Assembly (NCBI RefSeq): GCF_052065415.1
Contig: NZ_JBQHUB010000045.1
Span: 1 to 21,783, forward strand
DNA length: 21,783 nucleotides
Reading direction: 5' to 3'
DNA from: Pseudoflavonifractor_A sp022772585
GTDB taxonomy: Bacteria > Bacillota > Clostridia > Oscillospirales > Oscillospiraceae
The number at the start of each line of letters is the position of its first letter. Position 1 is the stretch's first letter. The notes under the pieces were generated by a model, which saw only the letters and a list, made by a program, of their open reading frames with translations, ran no database searches and was not told where the DNA came from. Position numbers and translations under genes: made by a program. Of this stretch, positions 5,673-13,209 are shown one piece after another.

Positions 5673-6373
5673 GCTTCCAACTCCTTCTGCATCTCGATCA
5701 GTCCCGTTCGGACCTGTTCCAGTTCATTTCGCCACGGAATATCCTCCGGGCGGGTGGAATGGCTGATCCCGGCCAGCGCCCGCTCCACCCGGCGGAGCAG
5801 GTCGGCCAGCAGCTCGCCCCGCAGCGGGTCCTGCCGCCCGCTTTCCTGCCTGCCTGCCCAGCACTCCGCCGGCGTCAGGGGGGGCATCTCCCCCGGCGCG
5901 GCCAGCATGATGGTATAGATGGTCCTCCCCTCCCGGCACAGGCGCTCCCGGATGATCCGGTAACCCGCCCGCTGAAGCCAGGAACGCAGCTCGGGCAGCG
6001 CGCTCATGGGCTGGAGGATCAGCCGCCTGTCCCCCAGCTTGGTCCAGGGCGCGGCAGCCAGAATGGCAGAGATGGTCTCTCCCCCCATACCGGCAATGGT
6101 GATATACTCCGCCTCCTCCGGCTTTATCCCGCTCAGTCCGTCACAGAGCCGGAAGGACATCCGCTCCGTGACACCGTACCGCTCCGCAGTTTTCCGGGCC
6201 CGGTCCAGCGGTCCGCGGCGGAGATCAGAGGCGACGGCCCGCGCGATCACCCCCCGCTGGATCAGGGCGGCAGGCAGATAGGCGTGGTCGGTCCCCACAT
6301 CCACGAAACACACTCCGGACGGCACCAGGTCGGCCACCGTCTGAAGCCGCGGAGAGAGCTCAATAGCGCGCAT
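5669..6373 (-). CDS. trmK: tRNA (adenine-N1)-methyltransferase TrmK
   Basis: This 234-residue SAM-dependent methyltransferase of the TrmK (YqfN) family makes m1A22 in tRNA. SAM-binding motif I is VDVGTDHAYLP (about 24-34) and the conserved GMGGETI is at 95-101. I chose the ATG at 6373 because GAGGTGA precedes it, MRAIELSPRL matches the family N-terminus, and a longer frame would run through the terminator at 6404-6434. The downstream nif3 gene overlaps by four bases. Confidence 0.93.
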   Translation of the reverse strand: MRAIELSPRLQTVADLVPSGVCFVDVGTDHAYLPAALIQRGVIARAVASDLRRGPLDRARKTAERYGVTERMSFRLCDGLSGIKPEEAEYITIAGMGGETISAILAAAPWTKLGDRRLILQPMSALPELRSWLQRAGYRIIRERLCREGRTIYTIMLAAPGEMPPLTPAECWAGRQESGRQDPLRGELLADLLRRVERALAGISHSTRPEDIPWRNELEQVRTGLIEMQKELEA

Positions 6374-6403
6374 ATCACTCACCTCTTCTTTTTCTTTCGG
6401 ATT

Positions 6404-6434
6404 AAAAAAGAGCGGCCAAACGCCGCTCTTTTTT
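6404..6434 (-). terminator. Intrinsic terminator after the DUF1858 gene (bidirectional form)
   Basis: Stem GAGCGGC (6410-6416) and GCCGCTC (6422-6428) with a 5-base loop is flanked by six A and six T. In the minus direction it ends the DUF1858 transcript before trmK. Confidence 0.85.
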
Positions 6435-6447
6435 GAGAACATGCTCT

Positions 6448-6660
6448 TTACTGCTTCGCGTTGGCGGCAATCTGCTCGTTGATGGCGTTCAGCAGGGCAT
6501 CGACGTTGACGCCGTGGACCATGCAGGCCTCCTCCACAGTCTCGCCGCGGGAAGAGGGACAGCCCAGACAATGCATGCCGATGGACAGGAACAGAGGCGC
6601 GGTCTCAGGCGCGATGTCCAGGATATCGCCGATAATGGTATCTTTCGTAATCTGAACCAT
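6448..6660 (-). CDS. DUF1858 domain protein
   Basis: This 70-residue protein has the DUF1858 layout: a short helical domain whose conserved cysteine motif CLGCP (C31, C34) is followed by TVEEAC (C46). Members occur alone or fused to hybrid-cluster or ScdA-like proteins; the single-domain function is not established. The start is ATG at 6660 with GGAGG 9 bases upstream. It is a monocistronic unit with its own promoter (6694-6722) and terminator. Confidence 0.9.
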   Translation of the reverse strand: MVQITKDTIIGDILDIAPETAPLFLSIGMHCLGCPSSRGETVEEACMVHGVNVDALLNAINEQIAANAKQ

Positions 6661-6693
6661 AATGGTAGACCTCCAAATAAAAAGTACGGTAGT

Positions 6694-6722
6694 AGTATAT
6701 CCTATTTACCGCTCTTTTTCAA
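6694..6722 (-). promoter_or_regulatory. Promoter of the DUF1858 gene
   Basis: On the minus strand, TTGAAA (6717-6722), a 17-base spacer and TATACT (6694-6699) form a near-consensus sigma-A promoter. Confidence 0.75.
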
Positions 6723-6749
6723 CTAAAATCTCAGCCGGCCACACAAAAA

Positions 6750-6773
6750 GGACGCCCCGGAGGGCGTCCTTTT
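6750..6773 (-). terminator. Intrinsic terminator after the zinc-ribbon gene
   Basis: Stem GGACGCCC (6750-6757) / GGGCGTCC (6762-6769) has a 4-base loop and flanking A and T runs. In the minus direction it follows the TAA at 6787. Confidence 0.85.
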
Positions 6774-6786
6774 CAACGGTTTGTTT

Positions 6787-7065
6787 TTAGCGCTCCTCAC
6801 GCATGCGGGCGAAGCAGTCGCTGCAGTACACGGGGCGGTCGGACTTGGGCTCGAAGGGCACACGGGCCTCGCCGCCGCAGGCGGCGCAGGTGGCGGTGAA
6901 GTACTCGCGGGGACCGCGGGAAGCGGCCTTGCGGGCGTCACGGCAAGCCTTGCAGCGCTGGGGCTCGTTCTGGAAGCCGCGCTCAGCGTAGAACTCCTGC
7001 TCACCGGCGGTGAACACGAACTCCTGGCCACACTCTTTGCATACCAAAGTCTTGTCTTCGTACAT
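6787..7065 (-). CDS. Zinc-ribbon protein with four CxxC pairs
   Basis: This encodes 92 residues with paired cysteines at C9/C12, C38/C41, C60/C63 and C81/C84, enough for two zinc sites. The order (a zinc-ribbon with KTLVCKECG, then a second CxxC-x17-CxxC unit) matches small clostridial zinc-ribbon proteins of unknown function, likely nucleic-acid or protein binding. AGAGAGGG lies before the ATG. It sits between sigH and the DUF1858 gene as a separate unit with its own terminator. Confidence 0.85.
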   Translation of the reverse strand: MYEDKTLVCKECGQEFVFTAGEQEFYAERGFQNEPQRCKACRDARKAASRGPREYFTATCAACGGEARVPFEPKSDRPVYCSDCFARMREER

Positions 7066-7146
7066 GATAATACCCTCTCTTTGACTCGTTTGCCCAGGCC
7101 CGGAATAAAACCGAAAAGTGCTGGGTCAGTGTGATAATATTTGCGC

Positions 7147-7782
7147 TCAGCTTTCGCTGATATCGCCGGAAAATAGATGCTGCGACAGCTTGCGTCGTAT
7201 GCGCTGCACAGCGTTGTCCACCGATTTCGGGGACTGTTTTACCTCGGCGGCCATCTCCGAATAGGATAGTCCGTTCAGATAAAGCCCGAGGATCTTTGCT
7301 TCGAAACCGGATAGCTGGCCTTTCAGCACATTCATACGCTCACGCGCCTCTTCCCGGTCGATCATGGTATCCTCCGGGTTTTCCAGGCGGCGGTAATCAG
7401 TACCGCAAGTGTCATGGATGGTAAAACCGTCAAAAAAGGGGGTTTCGAAAGAGATATAGTTATTCAGCGGGATATGCTTTTCTCTGGCTGCCGCCTTGAT
7501 GGCGGAGATCATCCGGTTCCGGATGCAGATCTCTGCATAGGTACGGAAAGAAGCTGCCCGTGTGGGGTCGTACTCCCGGATGGCCTTCAAAAGCCCCAGC
7601 ATACCCTCCTGGATCAGGTCCTCGCTGTCTCCGCCTGCCAGAAACAGCGGACGGGCGTACTTGCGCACCACGCGGTTATAACGGAGGGCCAACTCTTCCT
7701 CCGCATCCCGGCAGCCTTCCGCAGCCATCCGGCACAGCGTTTCGTCCGACGCTTGTTCTTCTGTGAACGGGCGTGTTTCCAT
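7147..7782 (-). CDS. sigH: RNA polymerase sigma factor SigH-like
   Basis: This 211-residue sigma-70 family protein has region 2 at about residues 30-100, with EDLIQEGMLGLLKAIREYDP, the SFRTYAEICIRNRMISAIK DNA-melting segment and EKHIPLNNYISF. That last segment closely follows B. subtilis SigH. Region 4 HTH is at about 150-190 (GLSYSEMAAEVKQSPKSVDN). SigH directs early stationary-phase and sporulation-entry genes. The start is ATG at 7782 with AAGGAGA upstream. It has its own strong promoter (7803-7832). Identification as SigH rather than another sigma-70 relative is by motif recall. Confidence 0.87.
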   Translation of the reverse strand: METRPFTEEQASDETLCRMAAEGCRDAEEELALRYNRVVRKYARPLFLAGGDSEDLIQEGMLGLLKAIREYDPTRAASFRTYAEICIRNRMISAIKAAAREKHIPLNNYISFETPFFDGFTIHDTCGTDYRRLENPEDTMIDREEARERMNVLKGQLSGFEAKILGLYLNGLSYSEMAAEVKQSPKSVDNAVQRIRRKLSQHLFSGDISES

Positions 7783-7802
7783 TCCTGATCTCCTTAAGGC
7801 AT

Positions 7803-7832
7803 ATTATACGCAGGAGCATAGCTTGTTGTCAA
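7803..7832 (-). promoter_or_regulatory. Promoter of sigH
   Basis: On the minus strand, consensus TTGACA (7827-7832) and TATAAT (7803-7808) have an 18-base spacer. It lies 20 bases before the start codon, giving a very short leader. Confidence 0.8.
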
Positions 7833-7869
7833 GTATTTCGTGCAAAATATTTATCTTACCTTGAAACAA

Positions 7870-9222
7870 TTACAGATTTTTTATGACATCTGCCAGTTCT
7901 TCCGCATACCGGCGGGCCGCCTCATGGGTCTGTGCCTCCACCATGACGCGCAGCAATGCCTCAGTGCCGGAGGGACGGACCAGCACCCGGCCGGAGCCGT
8001 TCATCTCAGCCTCCTTGGCCGCGATGGCGTCCTTCAGTGCCTGAGCCGCCATGATCTCCTCCTTCTTCTCCTTGCTGGCCACCGGGAGATTGATAAGGAC
8101 CTGAGGATAGCGCTTGCAGTCGGCCACCAGCTCAGAGGCCTTCTTTCCGGAGCGGAAGAGCACCTGAAGGAACTGGAGCGAGGTGAGCTCGCCGTCGCCG
8201 GTGGTGGCATAACGGCGGAAAATGGTGTGGCCGGACTGCTCGCCGCCGATGACGTAATCGCACTCCAGCATCTTTTCCAGCACGTTCCGGTCGCCCACAG
8301 GCGTGCAGAAGAGCTCCATTCCGTTCTCCCGGGCAAAGATATGCAGGCCCATGTTGCTCATCACAGTACCCACCATGGCATTTCCATTGAGGGCGCCCTC
8401 CGCTTTCAGCATACGGGCACAGGCAGCCATGATCTGGTCGCCGTCGATATCCTCACCGTTCTCGTCCACCGCCAGGAAACGGTCGGCGTCACCGTCATAA
8501 GCCAGACCAAGGTCATAACCGCCCGCCTTCACATGGGCCTTCAGGTCCTCCAGATGGGTAGAGCCACAGCCGTTGTTGATGTTGACACCGTCAGGCCGGG
8601 CATGAATGATGTCGGCATGGAGCTTGGGGAACCGGGCGAAGAGTCCGGGGGCCGTAGCAGAGGAAGCGCCGTTGGCGCAGTCCACAACGACACGCATCCC
8701 ATCAAAATCCGCATCTACAGTTGAGACCAGGTGATCGATATACCGTCTTACCACTTCCTCGTCCATATGCACCACCCGGCCCAGATCCCCATGAGTCTTG
8801 AGGGGCACATTACAGCCGGAGAGGATGATATCCTCGATTTTATTTTCCAGCGCGTCCCGCAGCTTGTAGCCCTGGCTGTTGAAGATCTTGATGCCGTTGT
8901 GTTCAAATGGATTGTGGGAGGCGGAGATGACGATGCCCGCGTCCGCCCCGCTGTCCACGGTGAGGAAGGCTACCGCCGGAGTGGGCACCACGCCCAGATG
9001 CAGCACATCCGCGCCGGCGGAGCACAGTCCCGCCACCAGCGCGCTCTCCAGCAGATCCGAGGAGATCCGGGTATCCTTGCCAATGGCGATCCGGGGCCGG
9101 TCCGTCCCCTTCTCCTCCGCCATGACCACCGCCGCCGCCAGGCCCACCTGGTAGGCCAGGGTAGCGTCCAGTCCGGCGTTAACCACGCCGCGAATACCGT
9201 CCGTTCCAAATAGCTTGCCCAT
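7870..9222 (-). CDS. glmM: Phosphoglucosamine mutase
   Basis: This 450-residue enzyme converts glucosamine-6-phosphate to glucosamine-1-phosphate for UDP-GlcNAc and peptidoglycan. It starts MGKLFGTDGIRG; the phosphoserine loop ISASHNP has S102; the Mg2+ loop DGDADR is at 243-248; and the phosphate-binding RPSGTE is near the C-terminus. I chose the ATG at 9222 because GAGGTG lies 7 bases before it; upstream ATGs at 9237 and 9228 overlap the ribosome binding site. It follows ruvB after an 84-base gap with a weak terminator-like hairpin. Confidence 0.96.
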   Translation of the reverse strand: MGKLFGTDGIRGVVNAGLDATLAYQVGLAAAVVMAEEKGTDRPRIAIGKDTRISSDLLESALVAGLCSAGADVLHLGVVPTPAVAFLTVDSGADAGIVISASHNPFEHNGIKIFNSQGYKLRDALENKIEDIILSGCNVPLKTHGDLGRVVHMDEEVVRRYIDHLVSTVDADFDGMRVVVDCANGASSATAPGLFARFPKLHADIIHARPDGVNINNGCGSTHLEDLKAHVKAGGYDLGLAYDGDADRFLAVDENGEDIDGDQIMAACARMLKAEGALNGNAMVGTVMSNMGLHIFARENGMELFCTPVGDRNVLEKMLECDYVIGGEQSGHTIFRRYATTGDGELTSLQFLQVLFRSGKKASELVADCKRYPQVLINLPVASKEKKEEIMAAQALKDAIAAKEAEMNGSGRVLVRPSGTEALLRVMVEAQTHEAARRYAEELADVIKNL

Positions 9223-9257
9223 ATTCATGCACCTCATTCACGATCAACAGATTTGTG

Positions 9258-9289
9258 AGAAAAGCCGCCGGCAAAGTCCGCCTGCCGGC
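9258..9289 (-). terminator. Possible terminator/attenuator between ruvB and glmM
   Basis: Arms GCCGGCA (9267-9273) and TGCCGGC (9283-9289) are followed in the minus direction by GGCTTTTCT. The T-run is short, so it may be partial. Confidence 0.4.
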
Positions 9290-9306
9290 CATATTCCGAA
9301 GATGAA

Positions 9307-10374
9307 TCAAAAGGAGAGCTGCTCCAGCCCCTCGCCTGCGGCGGAGCTGGGAACAGGAAGCCCCAGATGCTCATAGGCCCGCCGGGTAACGCAGCGGCCC
9401 CGGGGCGTCCGGGTAAGGAACCCCATCTGCATCAGATAGGGCTCGTACACGTCCTCCAGCGTCACCGCCTCCTCGTTGATGGTGGCGGCCAGGGTCTCCA
9501 GTCCCACCGGGCCGCCGCCGTAATGGGAGATAATGCTGGAGAGCATCCGGCGGTCGATGGCGTCCAGGCCCAGGTAGTCCACCTCCAGAGCGGTAAGGGC
9601 CTCGTCGGCCACAGCTTTCGTGATGACGCCGCCCGCCCTGACCTGGGCGAAGTCCCGCACCCGGCGGAGCATCCGGTTGGCGATACGGGGCGTGCCCCGG
9701 CTGCGGCGGGCAATCTCCAGCGCCCCCTCCGGCTCGATGGGGACGTTCAGGATGCCGGCGCTCCGGGTGACGATAAGAGAGAGCTCCTCCGGAGTATAGA
9801 GCTCCAGCCGCAGGGTGACGCCGAACCGGTCCCGCAGCGGGGCCGAGAGCTGCCCGGCCCGGGTGGTGGCTCCGATCAGAGTGAATCTGGGCAGATCCAG
9901 CCGGATGGAGTTGGCCGACGGTCCCTTCCCGATGATGATATCAATGGCGAAATCCTCCATGGCCGGATATAAAATCTCCTCCACCGAGCGGTTGAGCCGG
10001 TGGATCTCATCCACAAAGAGGATATCGTTCTCGTTCAGATTGGTCAGCAGGGCCGCCAGGTCCCCCGGCTTCTCGATGGCAGGGCCGGAGGTAATGCGGA
10101 TATTGACTCCCATCTCGTTTGCGATGATGCCGCTGAGGGTGGTCTTGCCCAGGCCGGGAGGGCCATGGAGCAGTACATGGTCCAGGGGCTCATTGCGCAT
10201 TTTGGCCGCCTGGATAAAGACCTCCAGGTTGCCTTTGGCCTTGGCCTGACCGATATATTCGTTTAAAGTCTTGGGGCGCAGGGAACCCTCGTTCTCGTCC
10301 TCCCGGGTGAGGGAGGTGGTCACCAGAGGGGCCTCGGTCTCAAAACCGCCGCTGTCGGAAAAATCAATACTCAA
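9307..10374 (-). CDS. ruvB: Holliday junction branch migration helicase RuvB
   Basis: This 355-residue AAA+ motor forms hexameric rings with RuvA to drive branch migration. Walker A GPPGLGKT is at 71-78, Walker B VDEIHRL at 121-127, sensor 1 GATTRAG at 168-174, and an arginine-finger region RDRFG at 181-185. The winged-helix C-terminal domain contains GGPVGLETLAATINEE. It uses a TTG start at 10374 with AAGGAGGTGA upstream. The product carries an unusual acidic extension of about 20 residues before LRPKTLNEYIGQ. Confidence 0.97.
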   Translation of the reverse strand: MSIDFSDSGGFETEAPLVTTSLTREDENEGSLRPKTLNEYIGQAKAKGNLEVFIQAAKMRNEPLDHVLLHGPPGLGKTTLSGIIANEMGVNIRITSGPAIEKPGDLAALLTNLNENDILFVDEIHRLNRSVEEILYPAMEDFAIDIIIGKGPSANSIRLDLPRFTLIGATTRAGQLSAPLRDRFGVTLRLELYTPEELSLIVTRSAGILNVPIEPEGALEIARRSRGTPRIANRMLRRVRDFAQVRAGGVITKAVADEALTALEVDYLGLDAIDRRMLSSIISHYGGGPVGLETLAATINEEAVTLEDVYEPYLMQMGFLTRTPRGRCVTRRAYEHLGLPVPSSAAGEGLEQLSF

Positions 10375-10389
10375 GCCCTCACCTCCTTA

Positions 10390-10743
10390 TCACCACTCAC
10401 CGGTATCCAGGCCGAGCTCCCTGATCACCTGTACCAGGGTGTCCAGAAAGCTCTCCTCTCCGACGGTGTTCATCTTGAAAAAAGCCGCCTGGCTTCCCCC
10501 CGCGGTGATGGCCGAGAGGAACAACTCCTCTCCCCGGCCCACCAGGGTCAGGTTCATGCTCACCCGGTTCCCGCCAAACACGCTGTAGCGCTCAAAGACA
10601 CGGACGGCACAGCGGACCTCGCCGCTGGAATAGTCGCTGCCATCCTCAAAGCTGGCTGATAGGCTCCCGTTCAGGACCCCGTCGGAGAGGGCCTCCAGGA
10701 CCCGGTCAAAGTCTCCGGTCAACCGCCATTCCCGCTTTGCCAT
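10390..10743 (-). CDS. DUF6054 family protein
   Basis: This encodes 117 residues (MAKREWRLTGDFDRVLEALS...), predicted alpha/beta, with the family-like segments LNGSLSASFEDGSDY, CAVRVFERYS and GGSQAAFFKMNT. It matches the clostridial DUF6054 family from memory; function is unknown. It sits inside the ruvC-ruvA-ruvB operon, 11 bases after ruvA and 15 before ruvB. GAGGGGG overlaps the ruvA stop, implying coupled translation and perhaps a role near recombination repair, though position is the only support. Confidence 0.8.
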   Translation of the reverse strand: MAKREWRLTGDFDRVLEALSDGVLNGSLSASFEDGSDYSSGEVRCAVRVFERYSVFGGNRVSMNLTLVGRGEELFLSAITAGGSQAAFFKMNTVGEESFLDTLVQVIRELGLDTGEW

Positions 10744-10754
10744 GTGATACCCCC

Positions 10755-11360
10755 TCAGTTTCTCAGCATTTTCTTCAGGGCCTGCTTGACGATCTGCTCC
10801 AGCTCCAGGTTCTCCATGTCGATACCCTTCAGGGCCTGGGCCACCTCCGCCGGGCTGTAGCCCAGCACCGCCAGGGCGGCGGAGGCCTCGCTGGACTTGT
10901 TCTGGGGGATCACGGTAACGCCGGTGCCGCCGTAGCTCTCCCCCTTGGCTGCGATCTGGCCCTTGGCCAGTTTGTCCTTGAGTTCCAGGATGATCCGCTG
11001 GGCGATCTTCTTGCCGATACCCTGGGCCACGGTGAGGGCCTTCTCATCCCCGGTGATGATGCTCATAGCCAGGCCCTCCGGTGTGGTGGCCGACAGGATG
11101 GACAACGCTGCCTTGGGGCCCACGCCGGACACGCCGATGAGCAGGCGGAAGCAGTTGAGTTCGTCCTCAGTGGCAAAGCCGTAGAGCTCAAAAAGCTCCT
11201 CCCGGACATACAGGTGGGTGAAGAGCTTTCCCTTCTGCCCCACAGTCAGGCGGGAGAGAGTCTGGTTGGTGGTGCGGCACGCGTACCCCACGCCGCCGCA
11301 GTCGATCACGGCCAGATAGGGCTCCACATGGGCCACCGTGCCGCTGACATAATAGAACAT
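10755..11360 (-). CDS. ruvA: Holliday junction branch migration protein RuvA
   Basis: This 201-residue protein has the standard length. It has an N-terminal OB-fold (MFYYVSGTVAHVEPYLAVID), tandem helix-hairpin-helix motifs at about 70-90 (GVSGVGPKAALSIL) and 105-125 (VAQGIGKKIAQRII), and a C-terminal domain (EALKGIDMEN-like region, about 155-200) that contacts RuvB. AGGAGA precedes the ATG. It is 15 bases downstream of ruvC. Confidence 0.97.
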   Translation of the reverse strand: MFYYVSGTVAHVEPYLAVIDCGGVGYACRTTNQTLSRLTVGQKGKLFTHLYVREELFELYGFATEDELNCFRLLIGVSGVGPKAALSILSATTPEGLAMSIITGDEKALTVAQGIGKKIAQRIILELKDKLAKGQIAAKGESYGGTGVTVIPQNKSSEASAALAVLGYSPAEVAQALKGIDMENLELEQIVKQALKKMLRN

Positions 11361-11375
11361 AGGCGTATCTCCTGT

Positions 11376-11906
11376 TTAAATCCGTTTTTCGTACCGTCCG
11401 CTGCCGGGCCGGGCCGGGTCAAAGGCACTGAGGCGGGAGTGGCTGGAACGGGCATGACACAGGGCGATGGCCACCGCGTCCGCGGCGTCGTCCGGCTTGG
11501 GGACCGCTTTCAGGTCCAGCAGACGCCGGGTCATATCCATAACCTGCCGCTTCTCCGCCTTGCCGTACCCCACCACGGCCTGCTTGACCTGGGAAGGCGA
11601 ATACTCGAAGATGGGCACGCCCTCCCGCTCCGCCGCCAGAAGGATCACGCCCCTGGCCTGGGCCACGCTGATACCGGTGGTAACGTTGTTGTTGAAAAAG
11701 AGCTCCTCCACCGCCATGGCGTCTGGGCTGAAAGTACGGATCAGAGTCTCCATGTCGTCCGCGATCTGCCGCAGCCGCGCCGGCAGGGGCTGACCCGCCG
11801 GCGTGGTGATGGCGCCGCACCGGAGCAGGCGCTGCCGGCCCCCGGCGGATTCCAGCACACCGAAGCCCACGATGGCAAATCCGGGATCGATGCCCAGTAT
11901 GATCAT
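11376..11906 (-). CDS. ruvC: Holliday junction resolvase RuvC
   Basis: This 176-residue endonuclease cuts Holliday junctions symmetrically. Acidic active-site residues are visible: D in ILGIDPG (position 7), E in VEELFF, and the C-terminal pair in KPDDAADAVAIA. The start is ATG at 11906 with GGGAGG upstream; the longer frame to 11957 adds 17 residues with no family match. It is the first gene of the ruvC-ruvA-DUF6054-ruvB operon. Confidence 0.95.
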   Translation of the reverse strand: MIILGIDPGFAIVGFGVLESAGGRQRLLRCGAITTPAGQPLPARLRQIADDMETLIRTFSPDAMAVEELFFNNNVTTGISVAQARGVILLAAEREGVPIFEYSPSQVKQAVVGYGKAEKRQVMDMTRRLLDLKAVPKPDDAADAVAIALCHARSSHSRLSAFDPARPGSGRYEKRI

Positions 11907-11961
11907 CCCGCCGCCTCCCTGCTCCCAATGATGGGTGTTCGCGCTATACGCATACATTGTT

Positions 11962-11990
11962 ATTTTAACATATGTGTTCGAAAATGGAAA
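11962..11990 (-). promoter_or_regulatory. Putative promoter of the ruv operon with LexA-like palindrome
   Basis: On the minus strand, TTTCCA (11985-11990), 17 bases, then TAAAAT (11962-11967). In the spacer, TAACATATGTGTTCG (11966-11980, plus strand) resembles an imperfect Firmicutes SOS box (CGAAC-N4-GTTCG). Confidence 0.4.
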
Positions 11991-12018
11991 GCCGTTTTCT
12001 CATCTGCCCCGCCGGGGC

Positions 12019-12055
12019 AAAAAAGAGCCGGAGCATTCCCGCTGGAACACTCCGG
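12019..12055 (-). terminator. Intrinsic terminator of xerD
   Basis: Stem CCGGAG (12028-12033) pairs with CTCCGG (12050-12055), extended inward by TTCC/GGAA after a 2-base internal mismatch. In the minus direction it is followed by CTCTTTTTT. Confidence 0.75.
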
Positions 12056-12075
12056 TCCGGTCCTTTTTAACTGAT

Positions 12076-12954
12076 TCAGGCCCTGGGATGAGCCTTGTTG
12101 TAGACGTCTTTCAGCTTCTGGCTGACGATCTGGGTATAGATCTGGGTGGAGGAGATATCCGCATGGCCCAGCATCTCCTGGATGGAGCGCAGGTCGGCGC
12201 CGTTTTCCAGCAGGTGGGCGGCAAAGGAATGCCGCAGGGTATGGGGCGTGATCTCCTTCTGGATCCCGGCCTTCTCCTGATAATGCTTGATGATCTTCCA
12301 AAATCCCTGTCGGCTCATACGCTCGCCGCTCATATTGACGAAGAGGGCCGGCTCGTCCGGATGCTCCAGCATCTGGGGCCGCACATGCTCCAGATAGTCG
12401 CTCAGCGCCCGGATGGCCGCCGGGTACAGGGGGATGATGCGTTCCTTATCCCGGCTGACGCAGCGGATGAAGCCGGCGCTCAGGTTGATATGCTCCAGAT
12501 TCAGCCCGATCAGTTCGCTGACCCGGATGCCGGTGGCATAGAGCAGCTCCAGCATGGCCCGGTCCCGGCAGCCCTTGGCGTCCGATGGGTCAGGCTGTTC
12601 CAGAAAAAGTTCCACTTCCTTGCTGGTAAGGATCTGGGGGAGCTTGCGCTCCACCTTAGCGGGGGCCAGCCCCCGGGCCGGATTCCGGTCCACCCACCCC
12701 TGGCTCATCAGATAGCTGTAAAAGGACTTCAGCGAAGCAAGCGAGCGGGTCACGGTAGCCGCCGACTTTCCCTGGGAGGTCAGATACCTGATATAGGACT
12801 CCACATCTTCCTGGGCCACCTGCTCCACCGCAGTACCCTCGGTCTCCAGCCAATGCTCAAATTGACGAATGTCACGGAGATAAGAACTCATTGTGTTGGA
12901 CGCGGCCTTCTTTTCCTCCGCCAGATATGTCTCATATGCCTTATAGTAGTCCAT
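12076..12954 (-). CDS. xerD: Tyrosine recombinase XerD
   Basis: This 292-residue tyrosine recombinase resolves chromosome dimers at dif together with a partner. Catalytic residues are R144 (ATGIRVSEL), K170 (SRDKERIIP), H238 and R241 (PHTLRHSFAAHLLENGADL), H264 (LGHADIS) and Y273 (TQIYT). The N-terminal core-binding domain covers about 1-100. The ATG at 12954 is preceded by AGAGGG. It is a host gene, clearly different in base composition from the element integrase at 2995-3888. XerD rather than XerC is by overall length and motif resemblance. Confidence 0.92.
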   Translation of the reverse strand: MDYYKAYETYLAEEKKAASNTMSSYLRDIRQFEHWLETEGTAVEQVAQEDVESYIRYLTSQGKSAATVTRSLASLKSFYSYLMSQGWVDRNPARGLAPAKVERKLPQILTSKEVELFLEQPDPSDAKGCRDRAMLELLYATGIRVSELIGLNLEHINLSAGFIRCVSRDKERIIPLYPAAIRALSDYLEHVRPQMLEHPDEPALFVNMSGERMSRQGFWKIIKHYQEKAGIQKEITPHTLRHSFAAHLLENGADLRSIQEMLGHADISSTQIYTQIVSQKLKDVYNKAHPRA

Positions 12955-13038
12955 GATCCAACACCCTCTTTTTATAATCAAAGAAGTCCAAAAGGAGCAG
13001 ATGCTCCCTTTGAACCGCGCAGCGATCTCCGCCGCTCA

Positions 13039-13197
13039 GGGCCGCTTTGCGGCCCCGCTTTGAATTTCATAGTCCGGAAGGCGCGTGATACGCGCTGGCT
13101 GGCAACGCCCGCCCATTGAAAAACAGTTTGCTGTTTTTCAACTTCTGCGACTATATCGCTCTTCATTGGTCGGCTTTTCACGGCGGCCGTACCGCCG
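13039..13197. repeat. Cluster of four palindromes between spoIIM-like gene and xerD
   Basis: Perfect hairpins are at 13039-13055 (GGGCCGC-TTT-GCGGCCC), 13081-13095 (GCGCGT-GAT-ACGCGC), 13116-13141 (11-bp arms, TTGAAAAACAG) and 13181-13197 (CGGCGG-CCGTA-CCGCCG). None has a good T-run except weakly the last. The 255-base gap carries no convincing gene. It may be a dispersed intergenic repeat (REP/MITE-like) or a structured RNA. Confidence 0.45.
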
Positions 13198-13209
13198 CCG
13201 GCCGGACGG

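Noticed and set aside
4848..5918. Open frame of 356 codons on the plus strand opposite the nif3-like and trmK genes
   Set aside because: It is a GC-rich antisense shadow: the minus-strand genes have family motifs, ribosome binding sites and a 4-base overlap. The plus frame has none.
6374..6571. N-terminal extension of trmK
   Set aside because: It would run through an intrinsic terminator and into the DUF1858 gene; the ATG at 6373 has a proper ribosome binding site.
10737..12074. Plus-strand open frame of 445 codons opposite ruvA and ruvC
   Set aside because: Antisense shadow with no recognisable motif or ribosome binding site; minus-strand genes are certain.
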